Assembly (NCBI RefSeq): GCF_023343835.1
Contig: NC_064444.1
Coordinates: 16,777,219-16,841,218 of the forward strand
From: Lagopus muta
Taxonomy: Eukaryota; Chordata; Aves; Galliformes; Phasianidae
Reading direction: 5' to 3'
DNA: 64,000 nucleotides
Shown piece after piece: positions 37,201 to 50,343 of the stretch. The notes beneath the pieces are model-generated. The model searched no databases. It was not told the DNA's origin and worked only from the letters and a program-made list of their open reading frames with translations. Within the stretch, counting starts at the first letter, position 1. Each line of letters begins with the position of its first letter. Both the position numbers and the translations under genes were made by a program.

Positions 37201-40200
37201 TGCGAGCTGCAATTTCATTATGATTATATTGTGTATATATGTATACACACACAAATGTATACATACACAAATAAATATATACTCATTTATCTAAAACCAT
37301 ATAGTCAAATAACTATATGAAGTACAGGTAAAATCACAAAGAATTAGCCTTGGGTTTCACCTGCATGTTAATGTCCAGGCATCCCTGATCCCTTCTTTAT
37401 CTAGTCACCCATTCCTGCTGCAGTGCAACCACCTGCTCTCCACAGCCACAGGGACTGGATGGGCCACAGACTGAACCATTCCCTCAAAGTTCCCAAGGTG
37501 GATCAGCCCTCCTGGTCCCATCACCAAACAGCCGTGTGAACCCTCTGTGCTGGCAATGCCAGGAGCTGAGCAGTAAACACAGCGTGCTCTTGGTGGGCAG
37601 CCTGCTCTGGAGAGTTTCATTGCTGTCAAAACAAAATATTTTCCAGATCTTCTAAAGAAAACAATAGTGTATTGCTTTCCTGAACTCATGATGGACAGTT
37701 GTAGCGGCTTTTAGTTTTGTCTGGATTAATTCATTATAGAGAAGAATTTAAAATACTATTGAGAGCACTGAAAGATACTGTGTATGGGATACCATAGCCT
37801 ACAACAGAAACATTGTGGAGACATCACGACCCTTCCTACATGCTGACTCAAAATTAAATATTTTCCATCCCTGTCTTCTCTTGTTTCATTCTGAGGTGTT
37901 TCATCAAGTCTGTAATGATGCATTTTATGACAACTTGCCATCTCTACATTCAAGTTAAGAGGAGGCCAAGGATTAGAATTTATCTGCTTTCGATATGTTT
38001 TGAAATAAATGTCTGCATAACTACTTTTGAGACAACAGCCTACAACTCACATTTACCATAAACTATTTTGCAAGCTTACATTAAACCCCAATACTTCAAG
38101 TTTTAAATATGTCAGCTAAGTGCTCTTCCCTAACCTTCTGCCCAAATGCATTTATACAAGAGCTTGCTGATTGGCTAAACCAGCTTTTATCACATAATCC
38201 CCTATGGGAACCAAGTGAGTATTTCCTTTATTTTGATTAATTTAACTCCCTCTGTCCATTGTCCAGCTACTTAAATTTTAGAAGCTACATGGGAATATAA
38301 AGGGGAGGAAGGCTATTTCTTTTCCTCCAATGTAAATATCCAGACAGGTGGTGAGATTTTGCCCATAAAATCTAAAGGATACATTAATCAGAAATACAGC
38401 CACAGGAAAAGGAAGCAAAACAACAAAAAAAACCCTTCACTTTTGTATAATGACCAGCTTTGAGTATAAAACACCTTTTGTCCGACTTTCATTTTAAGAA
38501 GCTTTATACTTTAATTGGACTTGAACTTCTATCCATATACAAAAAAACAATTTAAATACTAAAAGCTGTTGTTGTAATTAATACAACCTTGGGAAGATGG
38601 GGATTTAAGTTATTGAAAAGGAGATGTAAAGCTAAACTAAAGCTAAAAGCTAATGCAACACATTCCTCTCCAGATATGCATCACACCAGTGAATACCCAA
38701 ACAGAATGTTGGGCTTTTTAAATACAACAGCATGAAGGAACAGAAAAGACCATTATGTACTAATGAGTCTAACTTACAATCAGCACAAAACACACAAGTC
38801 TTGTTGGCTTCCATGCAAAACACATTAACAAGTTGTATCTGAGCTTATTTTATTCAGTCTGCTCATACATTACCATTGCACATCATTTCATTGACTATTT
38901 TTCACGTTAAGATCAAATTTTCACGGCGAATCTTTTCTTCTCTCTGTATTCACTGAAGCACTACAAGAGAGTAAGGACTTTTCTCCTGTTTTGTTCCGCT
39001 TGAGAAACACATGGAACACATCCCTAAGAAGTGAAGGGTGAGTAACACAGCCAAGTGCTACATGTTCAACTTACCACTGCCACAGCATCACTAGAGAGAA
39101 CAGCCTGAACATCCAGCACTGTATAGTAAGCTACATTGGTCATAATGTAGATGACAGTCACAATTGGCATAGACACAGCAATAGCCAGGGGCAAGTTCCT
39201 GTAAGACAAGGAAATAATAAAACCCACAGCCTAAGGAAAAAATCAGTAACAGAATTATCTCACTGATTTGCATCCTTCACCTTAGGGATGAAAGGTACGA
39301 AGATAGAATAAAGACTTCAAAATAGGTAGCTCTGGAAGACTTTGGTTTCTTTCAAAACTGGAAATTCTAATGCAGAATACTAGCAGAATTAGAAATGTAA
39401 TGTAGTACATCTTCACATAAATTATGTACAAAGAGAGATTCTATGCTGTTCTTCAACACCCTAACTTTAGGGTTTCCAGATCAGTGGCAACAGCCTTCAA
39501 ATCCACCTGCCTTAAATTATTTCCTACTGGCCATGTTAAGCACCATAGGTAGAATCCAGAGGGGCAGAGCTCTGAGCCACTGCACTCATTCTGCCTGGAG
39601 AATGCTGTAGCTCTAGCATGAGAGCATGGAGATCCACTATGCCAAAGTAAAAGCCTTTATCTCATCTGCACTCATGACAGCACAGAACAAACTAAGCAGG
39701 CTGCTTAATATTGGTGATTATGGACATGGTTCAGTGGTGGACTCGCAGTGTGAGGTGCATGGTTGGACTTGGAACCAAATATACACAGCACTTCTTTCAG
39801 CCTTCCTCTCCCAGTCACTCACTTTAAAGTCAAAAACACAGAATGGTGACACAGATGAGCATCTGACATGAACACAACAACAGAAACACACAAAAGCAAA
39901 TGAACAACAGAACCACAAAACAAAAATGAAGCACACTTCAGAAGATTCTTCAATGCCAGGCTAATGCAGAAAGCTGGAATTTGAATTTTATCAGCTTCAT
40001 TTGTCAACGAAAGTTGTGTGAGGCACTACTGCCTGTAAATAACAAACGTACCAAAAGAAGTGTTCATCAGCCATGTATCCTGTGGGACTTTTTTTCCACA
40101 AACAATACACCTAACACAGGTGTTACCCAATTGTCAACACAGAACAATACACGAATTCTGAAATGGGAAAGTACAGCACTCAGACAGCTCCTTTCAGCAG

Positions 40201-43200
40201 GAGCAAAAACAACAAACATTTTAATTGCAAACATAACATGGACATCTATTCTAAACACCTATAATAAATCTTTGCAAGACATTTCAAAGAAATACTGTCA
40301 TCGACCTGAAATTCAGTCTGAGTAAAAATAGTTATGTTTAGAATTAAAAATAATTATCCACTATTTTATATTCTTAGCACACAACTCTACTGTTAAACAA
40401 ATGCACAGCACAGAACCCTGGAGTAACAGAAGGAATTGTACAAGTCCACTGCTGGGAGAATTGAAAGAAAACAACAAAAACTCACGTTCTTTATCTTCCA
40501 GCTACAGCAATCCAAGCTGTTGCTTTTAATAGGAAGCAAAAAAAATCAAATGGCATTCTATTTTTAACATAAAGGTGTCTGCTTACAGACTCAAGACCAA
40601 ACAGGACTGGTGTAGTCAGTCACACTTTTATACCACGCGTTCATGTGAAAGATAACATTCTTCAATATTAAATTAGAATTATTGCACAGATAAACATAGT
40701 CCAGACTTGCACAGCTACTACAGCGCAGCATTAACACCTGTTGAAACTAAAAGTATCAGATTCATAGAACGGCCTGGGTTGCAAAGGGCCACAGTGCTCA
40801 TCTGGTTCCAACCCCCTGCTGTGTGCAGGGTCACCAACCAGCAGCCCAGGCTGCCCAGAGCCACATCCAGCCTGGCCTTGAATGCCTGCAGGGATGGGGC
40901 ATCCACAGCCTCCTTGGGCAACCTGTTCCAGTGCCTCACCACCCTCAGGGTGAAAAACTTCCTCCTAACATCCAACCTAAACCTCCTCTGTCTCGGTTTA
41001 AAACCATTCCCCCTTGTCCTGTCACCACCCACCCTCACAAACAGCCATTCCCCCTCCTGTTTATACACCCCCTTCAAGTACTGGGAGGCCACAATGAGCT
41101 TTTCCTGGAGCCTTCTCTTCTCCAAGCTAAACAAGCCCAGTTCCCTCAGATAGGAGAGGTGCTCCAGCCCTCTCTTCATCTCAGTGGCCCTCCACTGGAT
41201 CTGCTCCAAGAGTACGTGCTGGCTTGAACTAAAAGCTTATCAAGCATTGAATAGAGCATTCTGCAATCATCTAGACTCATTAGTTCTCACAACTTTGATT
41301 AAAGCTAATAATTCTTAGCTGGTGATTATCCATGGCCTTGCCATCAGAGAGCATGGAGTAGTTTTCGTTCATTTCCATATAAGTTTAGAACTCATTAGCA
41401 AAAGACATACAAAATGAGCAGCTGGGAATAACCAGGTTTTAGAAAGCTCAGATCTCTCACCTTTCTGGGTTTTTGATCTCTTCAGTCACAAAATTGAGCG
41501 TGTCCCAACCAGAATAAGAGAACAAGGCAGAGTAGAGTGCGAGGGAAATGTCTCCGATATCAACAGAAGATCCCTCAAAAGAGTTCTGAAAGTGTGATGA
41601 ATATCCTGCATACAGAGAAGACACAATGAGCTGCAGGATAATCAAATACACCAAGTCATTTCCTTTAGTTTGGCACACAGACACAAAAAACTCAGAAACT
41701 GTAACTTCCTCAAAGCTGCCTACTGAACACTTCATCTCCACTCTGTGCTTCAGCCATGAGACTAAGCAGAGCACATAAGGAACTCCAAGCTATGCTCTGT
41801 GGATGACACTACTACTATAACAACACACCTTCCTGCCTACAAGGGCACAAAAGCTTGAGGAACACTGGATTCAGACTGAACTACAAACAAGGAGCAGTGA
41901 TCGCACTCAGACTTTTAATAATACTATAAAATAATTCGCTCTCTCCTGCTGTAACCTTTTAAACTTCCTGTCATTTAGCCCATGCATAAAACAAAGACTA
42001 GGCTTGTTTTCAGATAACAGTGACAATACATAAAAGCAGATTTAATAAAAAAAAAAAAAGTTATCTATTAATAACAGGCAACAGAACAATAAAGAGAATA
42101 CAAAGTATTGCTGAGAAAATTTTTTCAAGCTAAGAGGGAAACGTGTGTTTTTTGTACCAGCATTTGTGAGAATGCATGTCAGCTTTTGACCTTCAGCAAA
42201 TCAAAATACCTTCCTCATCTTGGCAGCTGCATATATTCGGACTACTTCACACATACAGAATGGTGACTTGTTATGCCACTCCAAAATGTGCCCTGCACTA
42301 TGCATCCCAAAGTCTTTAGACTTCATCAGAACTGGACAGGAAGTATTTGAGACCTCTTATCTACCCTCACATCTATTTCCTGCTTTTTATCCTCATCACA
42401 GATTGCTATTCCCTTGGCACAAACATAGGCAGAGTAATTGCTGAGTTAGAAATTGAGAAATGAGCCAAGGAGGACTTAGTATGGAACAAGCTTAGCAGCT
42501 ATGAAACAGACATGCTGAGGACAGAGCACTCTGGCAAGGTGCTCAGCTGTGCTATTCTTGCTCCATTCGCAGTAGTTTCTTTCAGCAACAACCACTTAGA
42601 GCAAGGGATATAAACTGCTGGACTCACAGGAAAAGGCATTTGTGGCAGCTTTGCAGCAGGGTAATTTTATTCATTTTAAGTTATGTCTAATTATTCTGTC
42701 TAAGTTAGCACAGCAATAAATCCTCCTCAAGGGAAAGGCAAAGAATAAAACTTGGTTGAGAATTTTCTCCTTGAAGACACAAGCCCAGCACACACAAGAC
42801 ACACAAAATCCCCCAAAGCATCAACTTTCTAACTTTCAACAGCTGTAACAGCACTCAGGATTTGAGCATGAAAACAACGACGAGCTTTTGTCACACAGAT
42901 CTGGCCACATGCTCTTACACGTCTGTCTGCCTTCATGTTCAGTCACCTTCCGACCTGCACTTAGTTAATTTTGTGAAAACAACACTCAGTTGACCTCAGT
43001 GCAAAGTAAGATGTTCTTGCACAGGAACTCACAGCTTTCTTCACTCCTATTGTATTTTGCTAGCTCTGCATTTTTCTGTTTCCCTTTATTATTCCCCACA
43101 GCAGGCAGTAAGTGGCATGAAATGGCTGAGCAATTAGTTACTTTCTTTCTCCTAGCTCAAAGTCAACTGAGATAGGATAGCTTATCACAGTGCCATATTT

Positions 43201-46200
43201 CTCCATGATTATATGCTTACCCTGGCATATTTTAACAATTCCAGTTACGATGATAGCAATAAGAGCAGCAACTTTAGCATAAGTGAATATATCCTGCACC
43301 CGTGTTCCCCATTTTACATAGGCACAATTTACAAATGTTAGAAGACCTAGAGGTGGGGAGAAGAAAAACAAATGAAAAAGCAATTTGAACATTATTCAAT
43401 TTAATTCATTTTTCAAAGATAATAAGCACTCACCTGTTACACTGCTACTTAGACTAAACCAAGCAGAGTACCAGCATGTAGGTATTGAAAACACACTGGT
43501 TGAAAACAAACAAAAAACAACAGAGGAAACACACATAAAACACACTGTTTCAAAAGAGGGAAGGAAAGACTTTCCCCACATTGGTGGTCCTCTAAAAACA
43601 TGATCCATTTCCTGGCTACCCCTCATCAGATACATTCTGCAACAATTTTGAAGTTAGAGAAACCGAGGCATGAAATTATTAACTTAAATTCACCAATATT
43701 GTTCTGATAAATGAAAGATCATCCAAAAAATCCTTTAAGTAAACATTTAAAATAGTGCTTTAAAAGGTTTTCCCCCCCTTCGTTGTTAAGTCTGAGGATG
43801 AGTTCAACAACCACAAAGTATTTAAAATACAGAACTTGGTCACAGGCAATTCGTTGCTCTTTTCCAGTTGTGTTACACTGAATTAACAACTGAGACTAGA
43901 ATAGACCTGACCAAATGACATGGTAACTATTGCAATATTGTGTCAGGGAATTAAAACAAGATGATATTTAAGATCTTTTCCAACACAAATTATTCTATGA
44001 TTCTGTATTTTTAGTAACTGGTAGCAAATACTGCATATTCAAAGTACGTCCTTCCCTCTACCCCACAATAAATCAGTGTCAGACCTATTTCACAAGATTG
44101 AAATAGAGCTTAAGTTACAGATTTCACAAGTATTTTACTAACAGCAGCTGACTAAACTTACTCATATGATCAACTTCCCACAAAAATGCTTTTCAAGCTG
44201 CTGTTGAAATACTGTTTTTGTGACTCTCAACACTTTGCTTTTTCCTCAGGCAGAGAGCCAACCTGAACTCCAATGCTGAATACTTCACAGGTTCACTATC
44301 TTCAGTGTCCTTTACTCAATAAAAAACAGCCAGTGAACACTTTGCTTATCCAGATTACCATTCTATTCTTTATTTCAACCCTTATGCATTTTCCTCCAAT
44401 TCTCAGTGCTTCCACTAGCTAGCAAAAACCTGGTTATGTTGCACTGCAGTTTTTATCTCTGTAGAATTTTCTTGTGCTCTGTCTTTTTAACACGTGCATA
44501 CATAAAAATTCAACTTGATAAAGAAGTAAGGTGGCAGCAAATCAAAATTAGAGATGTGATAAATCATTTCCTTTCCCATAATCCAAGAATAATATGATCC
44601 TATTAAGATATAAATGTAATAAGCACAGTTACCAAACAGAAGAGTAATCATGTAAAAGATAACAAAAGAAGGGTAATGATCTCATTGCTGGTGTGGGCAC
44701 TGCAGAACAGCTGAACCAGACTCCACAGAGCTTGGCAAGAGGGGAAAAATAGTTGTATCAAATTTCAAAAGGCAGCAGTGCCAGCTAGCAAAGAACCCTC
44801 AGGATAAAAACAACTCTACTGGTCTCTGCTCTTCAGAGTAAACGACTGGTATTACTCACAGAGTGTTTGCTCACAGGGTGTATTGCAGGGTGCATTTCTC
44901 AAGTATTTTGTTAAGGAATTTTCAATTAGGAGCAACTCTTACTAGCTCTTCCTTATTCTGAGTCAAGGTTTGCTCCCCAGGTAAAATGCTATTCTGTCTC
45001 TGGACTCTTTAAAAAAGATAAATGAAAGAGAACAATGAAGAATCTGAACAAATCATGTTCTTTCTTTTAATAACATTATCCTCTCATGTTTTCTTCAATT
45101 TAATATCACTTAGCTACTTAAGGTTGCTGTGAACTGCCATGTTTAGTTCTGCAGCACCAGATGCCAACCCAGTTTCCAAAACAAATGACAAAGCAGTGCT
45201 GTGTAACTCTGAGACAGACCTCACCAGAGTACTGCTGTTCTACTGTTAGAACGAAACACCACCAAGAGCCCACCTATTTTCACATACAATCTATACATAA
45301 CCAGTGTTCAGACTTTGGCTGCCAGCAGCTTCATTAATACAGCATTGACCTTATCCACAGGTAAGGAATGACACAACTGCAGCCCGGCCAGGGAGCAGCA
45401 TAGGCTTCAGCAGCAACAGCCACATGAAGCTGGAGAGCAGGGATTTGTGTCAGCCTGAGGCCTGGAACAAGGCAAGACAATCATTTAAACCACAGCATGG
45501 ACAGTTACAATAAGTCTTTCATCTCCACGACTGTGAGCTTGCTGTCATGTCTTCAGAAGAAAAGGGAGAGGGGAGGGAGGAAGAAAAAACCAAAAGATGC
45601 TAGATTTCCTCTCTTAGCAACAAATCTGTGCCAGGATAATTTGGGACAGTACCTGTCCAAGGAACGTGGACGTGATGTTACAGGTCCTTCATTCCTGCCC
45701 TGAAGCTGTCACAACAAAATGTGCTCATACATCTGAGGGTGGGGAGGGAACACAGTTGAGTAAGCTGACAGATATTTTTGTAGAAAGTATGTCATTATTC
45801 TTCCCATTAGCTGTGCCCCCAGGCCCACGTGAGTGCTTTCCGAGCAGTAACAAATTAACCCCCCAGAAATGGAGAGGGGAGTGTCTACAGCTAATTAGAG
45901 CTCAACTATTGGAAGCACACACGGTTACTGCGCCTGTTCCCTCCCCACAGTTCTGCACAGACAACCACACAAGGAACATCACAGCTCTTTCAACAGGCTC
46001 CCTGTTGCCTCAGAAGGGAACCAACTAAGAACAGCTCATCTCCTTCCTGCATCAGTAAAAAGCTCGAGTTCCCTATCAGCTGAATGACAAGAACACAGGA
46101 TGACAGGGAGGGCAGGCTCTACAGCATGCAGTGAGACTGCACAGTACATAACCAAGGGTTGCCAAGCAGACTTTCTGAAAGATATTTTTCATTCTGTACT

Positions 46201-47480
46201 GGAAATGAAGAACATGCATGTAGAATAAAAACTTAATATGGAATACCTAAAATCAAAACAAACATCGTACAATCAGTTCCATTCTTTCCATGCAGCAAAA
46301 CAATCCTGATTTGAAGCACATGATGTTTTTCCTCTATACTGACTAACCAAGCCAGCTATCTGATTACAAACATTTCAGTGCTCTATCTGCACACAAGATT
46401 TCCTGATTTCAAAACAGCTTTATAACAGGTACAACTTTTTCTGATGCTACTGTTAATCACAAGCATAAAGAACCCTGAATGAACGATCACCACCAGGGTT
46501 TGGAGCTAGACCACCTTTAATGCCCTCCCAACCCAAGCCATTCCGTGATTCTCTGATCTTCTGAAAATCGACCAAAGTAATTACTTAATCATGTCTACAC
46601 TGAGAAGTTATTGAAAAATAAATTACAGCAGAATTCACAGCATAAGAACGCACCAAGATCACACCAACAATATCTCAGGGTTTGATTTAATTTTTCTGAG
46701 GGAAAACAACCTGTTTTTCATTTTTCTCATGCAAGTCAACTTAGAACTGTTAAACACTGTTCTGCGTCTGCATTAGAACACATCAACTCACAGAATAATA
46801 CTTTAAAGTTGTTCATAACCCTGGAAATTGTTGTTTTTCCTAGGGTAACTCAAATCATTTCAGTACACAACACGGGGATTTGGTAGGATTTGATTAAATG
46901 AAACTTAATTGCAGATAAAAAAAAAATGACCATGGTAGAAATACTTACACTCACAAGCAGCTGCTATGAGACGACAAGCAATATATGGAGGATCACAAGA
47001 TGGAAAGAAAGGTTGGACTATGTAGTTAGCAAAGGTGATTGCAATAACTGCCTGACTAGTCGGCTCAACAATTAGAAGTGAGGTCCACAAACGAATAAAA
47101 GCAATGAAGCTCCCAAATGACTCCAAGATGTACGCATAACTGGCTCCTGATTTTGTAATAGTGGTTCCAAGTTCAGCATAGCAGAGAGCTCCAAAGACTG
47201 AAAAAATCCCTCCAATTGCCCAAATTACTAGAGACAATCCGTAAGATTTGCTGTAGATGAGAACTCCTTTGGGTGAGACAAAAATACCTGAGCCAATCAT
47301 GTTGCCTACTATCAGGCTTATCCCGTTTAGCAAAGATATTTCTTTCTTCAGTTGCATTGTGTTTTGGTTTCCATCCTGTATTTCAGAGTGGTCGTTTGGA
47401 TCTGTCTTGTCTGATTTACTGACGGGGCTGTATTCAGCCAGTGAGCTATGAGACTTAGCACAGTCTGTCCTTTCTCCCAT
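25259..47480 (-). CDS. SLC7A6: y+L amino acid transporter 2 (SLC7A6), complete, 9 coding exons
   Basis: Light chain that pairs with 4F2hc (SLC3A2) in the plasma membrane and exchanges intracellular arginine or lysine for neutral amino acids plus sodium. Coding exons in transcript order: 47480-46949, 43346-43221, 41605-41461, 39198-39075, 29771-29668, 28640-28544, 27440-27291, 26577-26394, 25353-25259. They total 1557 nt, 518 aa; human is about 515. The cytosolic N-terminus runs to about residue 46. The APC-family substrate motif GSGIF is at residues 63-67, and [10 protein letters not shown] follows in the region of the third membrane segment. Cys162 (FPSCDPPY) fits the cysteine that bonds 4F2hc. 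[15 protein letters not shown] starts at 345. The tail is [12 protein letters not shown]. Twelve membrane segments are expected for the family. The ATG context is acgATGg, in an exon that also carries 34 bases of 5' UTR (to 47514). Synteny and tail sequence favour SLC7A6 over its paralogue SLC7A7. An extra exon-6-like copy lies at 33352-33447. Confidence 0.97.
28023..28320. mobile_element. GC-rich inserted repeat, LTR-like, unclassified
   Basis: A block of about 300 bases, much richer in GC than the surrounding SLC7A6 intron and with a sharp left edge at tgttgagtcacggcctg. It contains ggggtggagcctggctgcac, gccatttaagggctggctgcc and a tgggtgagtac stretch, which resemble avian ERVL-type LTR sequence from memory. 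No target-site duplication or clear right end was found, and no viral coding sequence is present. It could instead be another avian interspersed repeat. It lies between the exons at 28640-28544 and 27440-27291. Confidence 0.4.
29772..33351 (-). other. SLC7A6: SLC7A6 intron segment between exon 6 and its copy
   Basis: AT-rich intron with several A-runs and pyrimidine stretches, including T-runs near 31100 and A-runs near 31970. The open frames (for example 31309-31545) show no family signature. I see no second copy of any other exon here. Confidence 0.6.
33352..33447 (-). pseudogene. SLC7A6: Diverged duplicate of SLC7A6 coding exon 6 (cryptic, poison or mutually exclusive exon)
   Basis: The minus strand encodes [21 protein letters not shown] where exon 6 (29771-29668) encodes [21 protein letters not shown]: 16 of 21 residues are identical. 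Both end AG before a donor (here gtaggc). The first acceptor (tttag before 33447) matches exon 6, with TFSEET against TFADEV. Read from that acceptor the copy is 96 nt, 8 shorter than exon 6, and meets TGA at its seventh codon. From a second acceptor (ctcag before 33437) it is 86 nt, phase 0 to phase 2 like exon 6, and open throughout. It would then replace 34 residues by 28. Using both exon 6 and the 86-nt form shifts the frame. In the aligned core 11 codons differ synonymously, 5 change the residue and 5 are identical, so the copy was constrained after duplication. Whether it is spliced today is not known. Confidence 0.8.
33448..39074 (-). other. SLC7A6: SLC7A6 intron between exon 5 and the exon-6 copy
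   Basis: 5.6 kb of AT-rich intron. The longest open frame (35268-35663, +) has no recognisable domain or splice context. A CA/TA-type simple repeat lies at 37226-37285. A moderately GC-rich patch at about 37390-37620 has an edge-like look but matches no repeat I can name. Confidence 0.6.
37226..37285. repeat. TA/CA simple repeat
   Basis: Interrupted tatata, acacac and tatacata units over about 60 bases in an SLC7A6 intron, likely polymorphic in length. No other role is visible. Confidence 0.75.
40761..41218 (-). mobile_element. CR1 LINE fragment, antisense, with open RT-end frame
   Basis: The left end ttcatagaacggcctgggttgcaa is a CR1 3' end in reverse. On the minus strand a frame stays open across the element and encodes a C-terminal CR1 piece: [52 protein letters not shown] and [16 protein letters not shown]-type text, the usual end of CR1 ORF2. 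The frame is intact although the 5' end is cut, so this copy is younger than most here. It sits in an SLC7A6 intron in sense orientation. Confidence 0.93.
43965..44012 (+). mobile_element. CR1 3'-end remnant
   Basis: Reads gatatttaagatcttttcca then a short gap and attctatgattctgt, the CR1 3' terminus with its attctatg tail repeat. Only about 50 bases survive, in the opposite orientation to the larger copies. Confidence 0.75.
46495..46558 (+). mobile_element. CR1 3'-end remnant
   Basis: Contains gtttggagctagaccacctt, then ccctcccaacccaagccatt and a ccgtgattctctgat tail, close to the usual CR1 3' end. About 65 bases, in the intron downstream of the first coding exon of SLC7A6. Confidence 0.8.
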
Positions 47481-49633
47481 CGTGGAAGGGCTGTGAATTC
47501 TCCACGGCTCCGAGCTGCAATCAAGAACAAAAGAGACAGCTGAAATCATGATAAAAATTGTTATTCTGTAACATTCTTGCCAAGTCTTCTTCCCAACTTC
47601 CCACCCTATGTGAAATCCCCTTCTATTACTTCACCTGTGTCATTACACAAAGGGAAATCCATGTGTAGTTAAAGCAAACAAACAAAAAAAGACATAGACA
47701 CAGTGTGATACAAGTGCCAGCATAATTTAAGAAAGAAATTTCTACCTCTAGGCGGGGGAAAAAAAAGTAGGAAGGACAGAATTGAGGAACTACCCAGTTG
47801 AAAAAGAGCAGAGTCAAAATGGGGAAACATAAGTAAATGAAAGCATTCTAAGACCAAACTGGAAGTCTGAAGCATGAACATAGATTTACTGCAGTGCTTA
47901 CAAATTCATCAGATGTGCTTACTGTACTTACACAGGTAATCTAAGAGCAGGACTGCACGCTTTATCAACATAATGTAGGCCATAACCAGGGGCAACGGGA
48001 AGAGACACTCAGTCCAGAATTCCCCTCATCTAACTGCTGATTTGTATCCCATAATAGTTTGCTTTTCCACCCTAAACCTTCTCCAAGAAATTCGGTTCCC
48101 AGCTCCCACTGCCTCATTTTTTGGCGTTATCCAGGAGTGCAGCCTGCCCATGAAAAAAACACACTACATCCAATCCAAAGCGTTGAATGGAATCTAACCA
48201 AAATGGCAAATGTACCTTTGATTACTAGGCTATCAACTGCATGAAGTGTAGACCCTACAGAATTACTGGAATGCACTACCTGCTCCTCATCAAACCTTCA
48301 GTGTGTGCTTCTGCCCTTTACTATAGAACAGCATGCAGCTACTCAAACCACACAGGTAGCTATGCAGCTAGTAGCAAACAAACATACAAAGTTTTGCTCG
48401 TCCTGTTAGAGGAAGCTTTCTGGAGGGAAAACTTAGTAATCAAACTTTTCCTTAATTACCCAGCCAACAACTGGATACTGCAGAAAAGGAAATTTGGCTT
48501 GATGGAACTTAACTTCAATAGTTTTAAAGATATGAAAAGAATAAAGTCTATTTTCAATCAATAAAAAAGTAACTGAAACACGATTTTTCTTCAACTCATG
48601 TGAATGTTCAAGCTTCCCTCATATCGAAATAGAGACCGTGTCCTTTTAAGTAATGAACAATGAGGTCCTCAATCTGTTTAGCTGAATGCCTTCCCATTTA
48701 TTTTCTTCAGACAGTAAAGAAACACTAAATATGCTTCATTGCTAAATACACATTTTATCAGTTTATACAAGTCAACATATCTAGTGCCATCACATGTCAT
48801 CAAATTTCACACTTTTGATTGGACCAAAACGTCCCATCTGTCCAGAAACTGCTCTTTCAGAACTTAAAAGCTAGACTGCTGCAACAGTGCATCCCTACTG
48901 GTACTAAACTAATTAGAGAAGAGGGATCCACATCATTTCCATGTTTGACTGTGCTCATATGACAAACTGCAAAGAAAATGTCAAGCAAGTTCAGCTCACC
49001 AGTCGTTACCAGTCTTCCTTGTTATCTGTACCTGGCCACTCTTCCTAAATATGCACCTGTCTTCCACTGCTTCTGCCAAATGTGTTTGCAACCACAGACT
49101 GATTGATCTGCTGTTATTGGTGTAGTAGAGCTAAGTCTTCAGAAAGCAGCCTGTCAGTCGTACGATTATTTGGTTTGGTTTGAAAGGGAAGGCTCAGTTA
49201 TAATTGTGTAGTACAAAACATAACCAAATACAAATATGATTCAGCCATCAGGAAGAGTAAATGTGTAAAACAGCAGGACAAGCAACACGGGTGTCTTCAT
49301 GACCAATTTGTGAACACCCGTCCCCAACAAAAACAGCACTGAACTTGAAATTGAGATTTAACTTGAAGTGTCTACTTTGTCTCAGACAGGACACTGGCTG
49401 CAAGCATATTCCTGAAGGCACATCGCTCTGGAGAAATCTCAGCAGGGAAAATAAGAGTACTATAGATATTACTATGGCATCCAACTGCCATTTGGAAAAT
49501 GTGCCATGTGTAACTACACAGCTTTGTGATTTGCTACGCCACGTGCCCCACTCACTACTCCCATTTCTTCCTGGAACACCCTTCAAAAGCACTGCTCATT
49601 TGGAAGCAAGACTTTGAATAATCAGGCATTAAA

Positions 49634-50343
49634 GAATCACAGAATCAGAGGGTTGGAAGGGACCTCAAGGATCATGAATCTTCAACCCCCCTGCCACAGG
49701 CAGGGCCACCAACCTCCACATTTCATAGCAGCCCAGGCTGCCCAGGGCCCCATCCAACCTGGCCTCCAGGGATGGATGGGGCATCACAGCCTCTCTGGGC
49801 AGCTGTTCCAGCATCTCACCACTCTCATAGTACAGAACTTCCCCCTGACATCCAACCTCAATCTCAAAACTTCAAACCATTTCCCCTTGTCCTGCTGTTA
49901 TCTGCCCTTTCAAAGAGTTGATTCCCCTCCTGTCTGTAGGCTCCCTTTAGGTACTGAAGGCTGCAATGAGGTCACCCCACAGCCTTCTCTTCTCCAGGCT
50001 GAACGAGCCCAGCTCCCTCAGCCTGTCTTTGTACAGGAGGTGCTCCAGCCCCCTGATCATCTCTGTGGCTCTCCTCTGGACCCTCTCCAACAGCTGTCTT
50101 TCTTGTACTGGGGGCTCCAGACCTGCACACAGTACTGCAGATGGGGCCTTAGAAGAGCAGAGTAGAGGGGGACAATCACCTCCCTGTCCCTGCCAGCCAC
50201 CCCTCTCCTGATGGAGCCCAGGATTCCGTTTGCCTTCCAAGCTGCAAGAGCACACTGCTGGCTCATGTTAAGTTCTTCATCTATCAAGACCCCCAGGTCC
50301 CTCTCCACAGGGCTGCTCTCAAGGACTGCTCCTTCCAGTCTGT
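49634..50343 (-). mobile_element. CR1 LINE fragment (about 710 bp), antisense
   Basis: The longest CR1 copy in the window. The left end aatcacagaatcagaggg is the CR1 3' end in reverse. Minus-strand frames in pieces encode the RT C-terminus: [47 protein letters not shown] and [20 protein letters not shown]. The frame is broken, so it is dead. It is cut at the 5' end near 50343 and lies in the SLC7A6 first intron. Confidence 0.95.

Noticed and set aside
37405-37689. 94-codon minus-strand frame in a GC-richer intron patch
   Set aside because: No domain or splice context. The patch may be an old unidentified repeat, but I could not name it.
40718-41209. 163-codon minus-strand frame as a host gene
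   Set aside because: The text is the end of CR1 ORF2, so it is reported as a mobile element.
25259-47480. SLC7A7 (y+LAT1) as the identity of the transporter
   Set aside because: The two paralogues are similar, but the VLTEMD...EEKK tail, the N-terminus and neighbours SLC7A6OS and PRMT7 fit SLC7A6.
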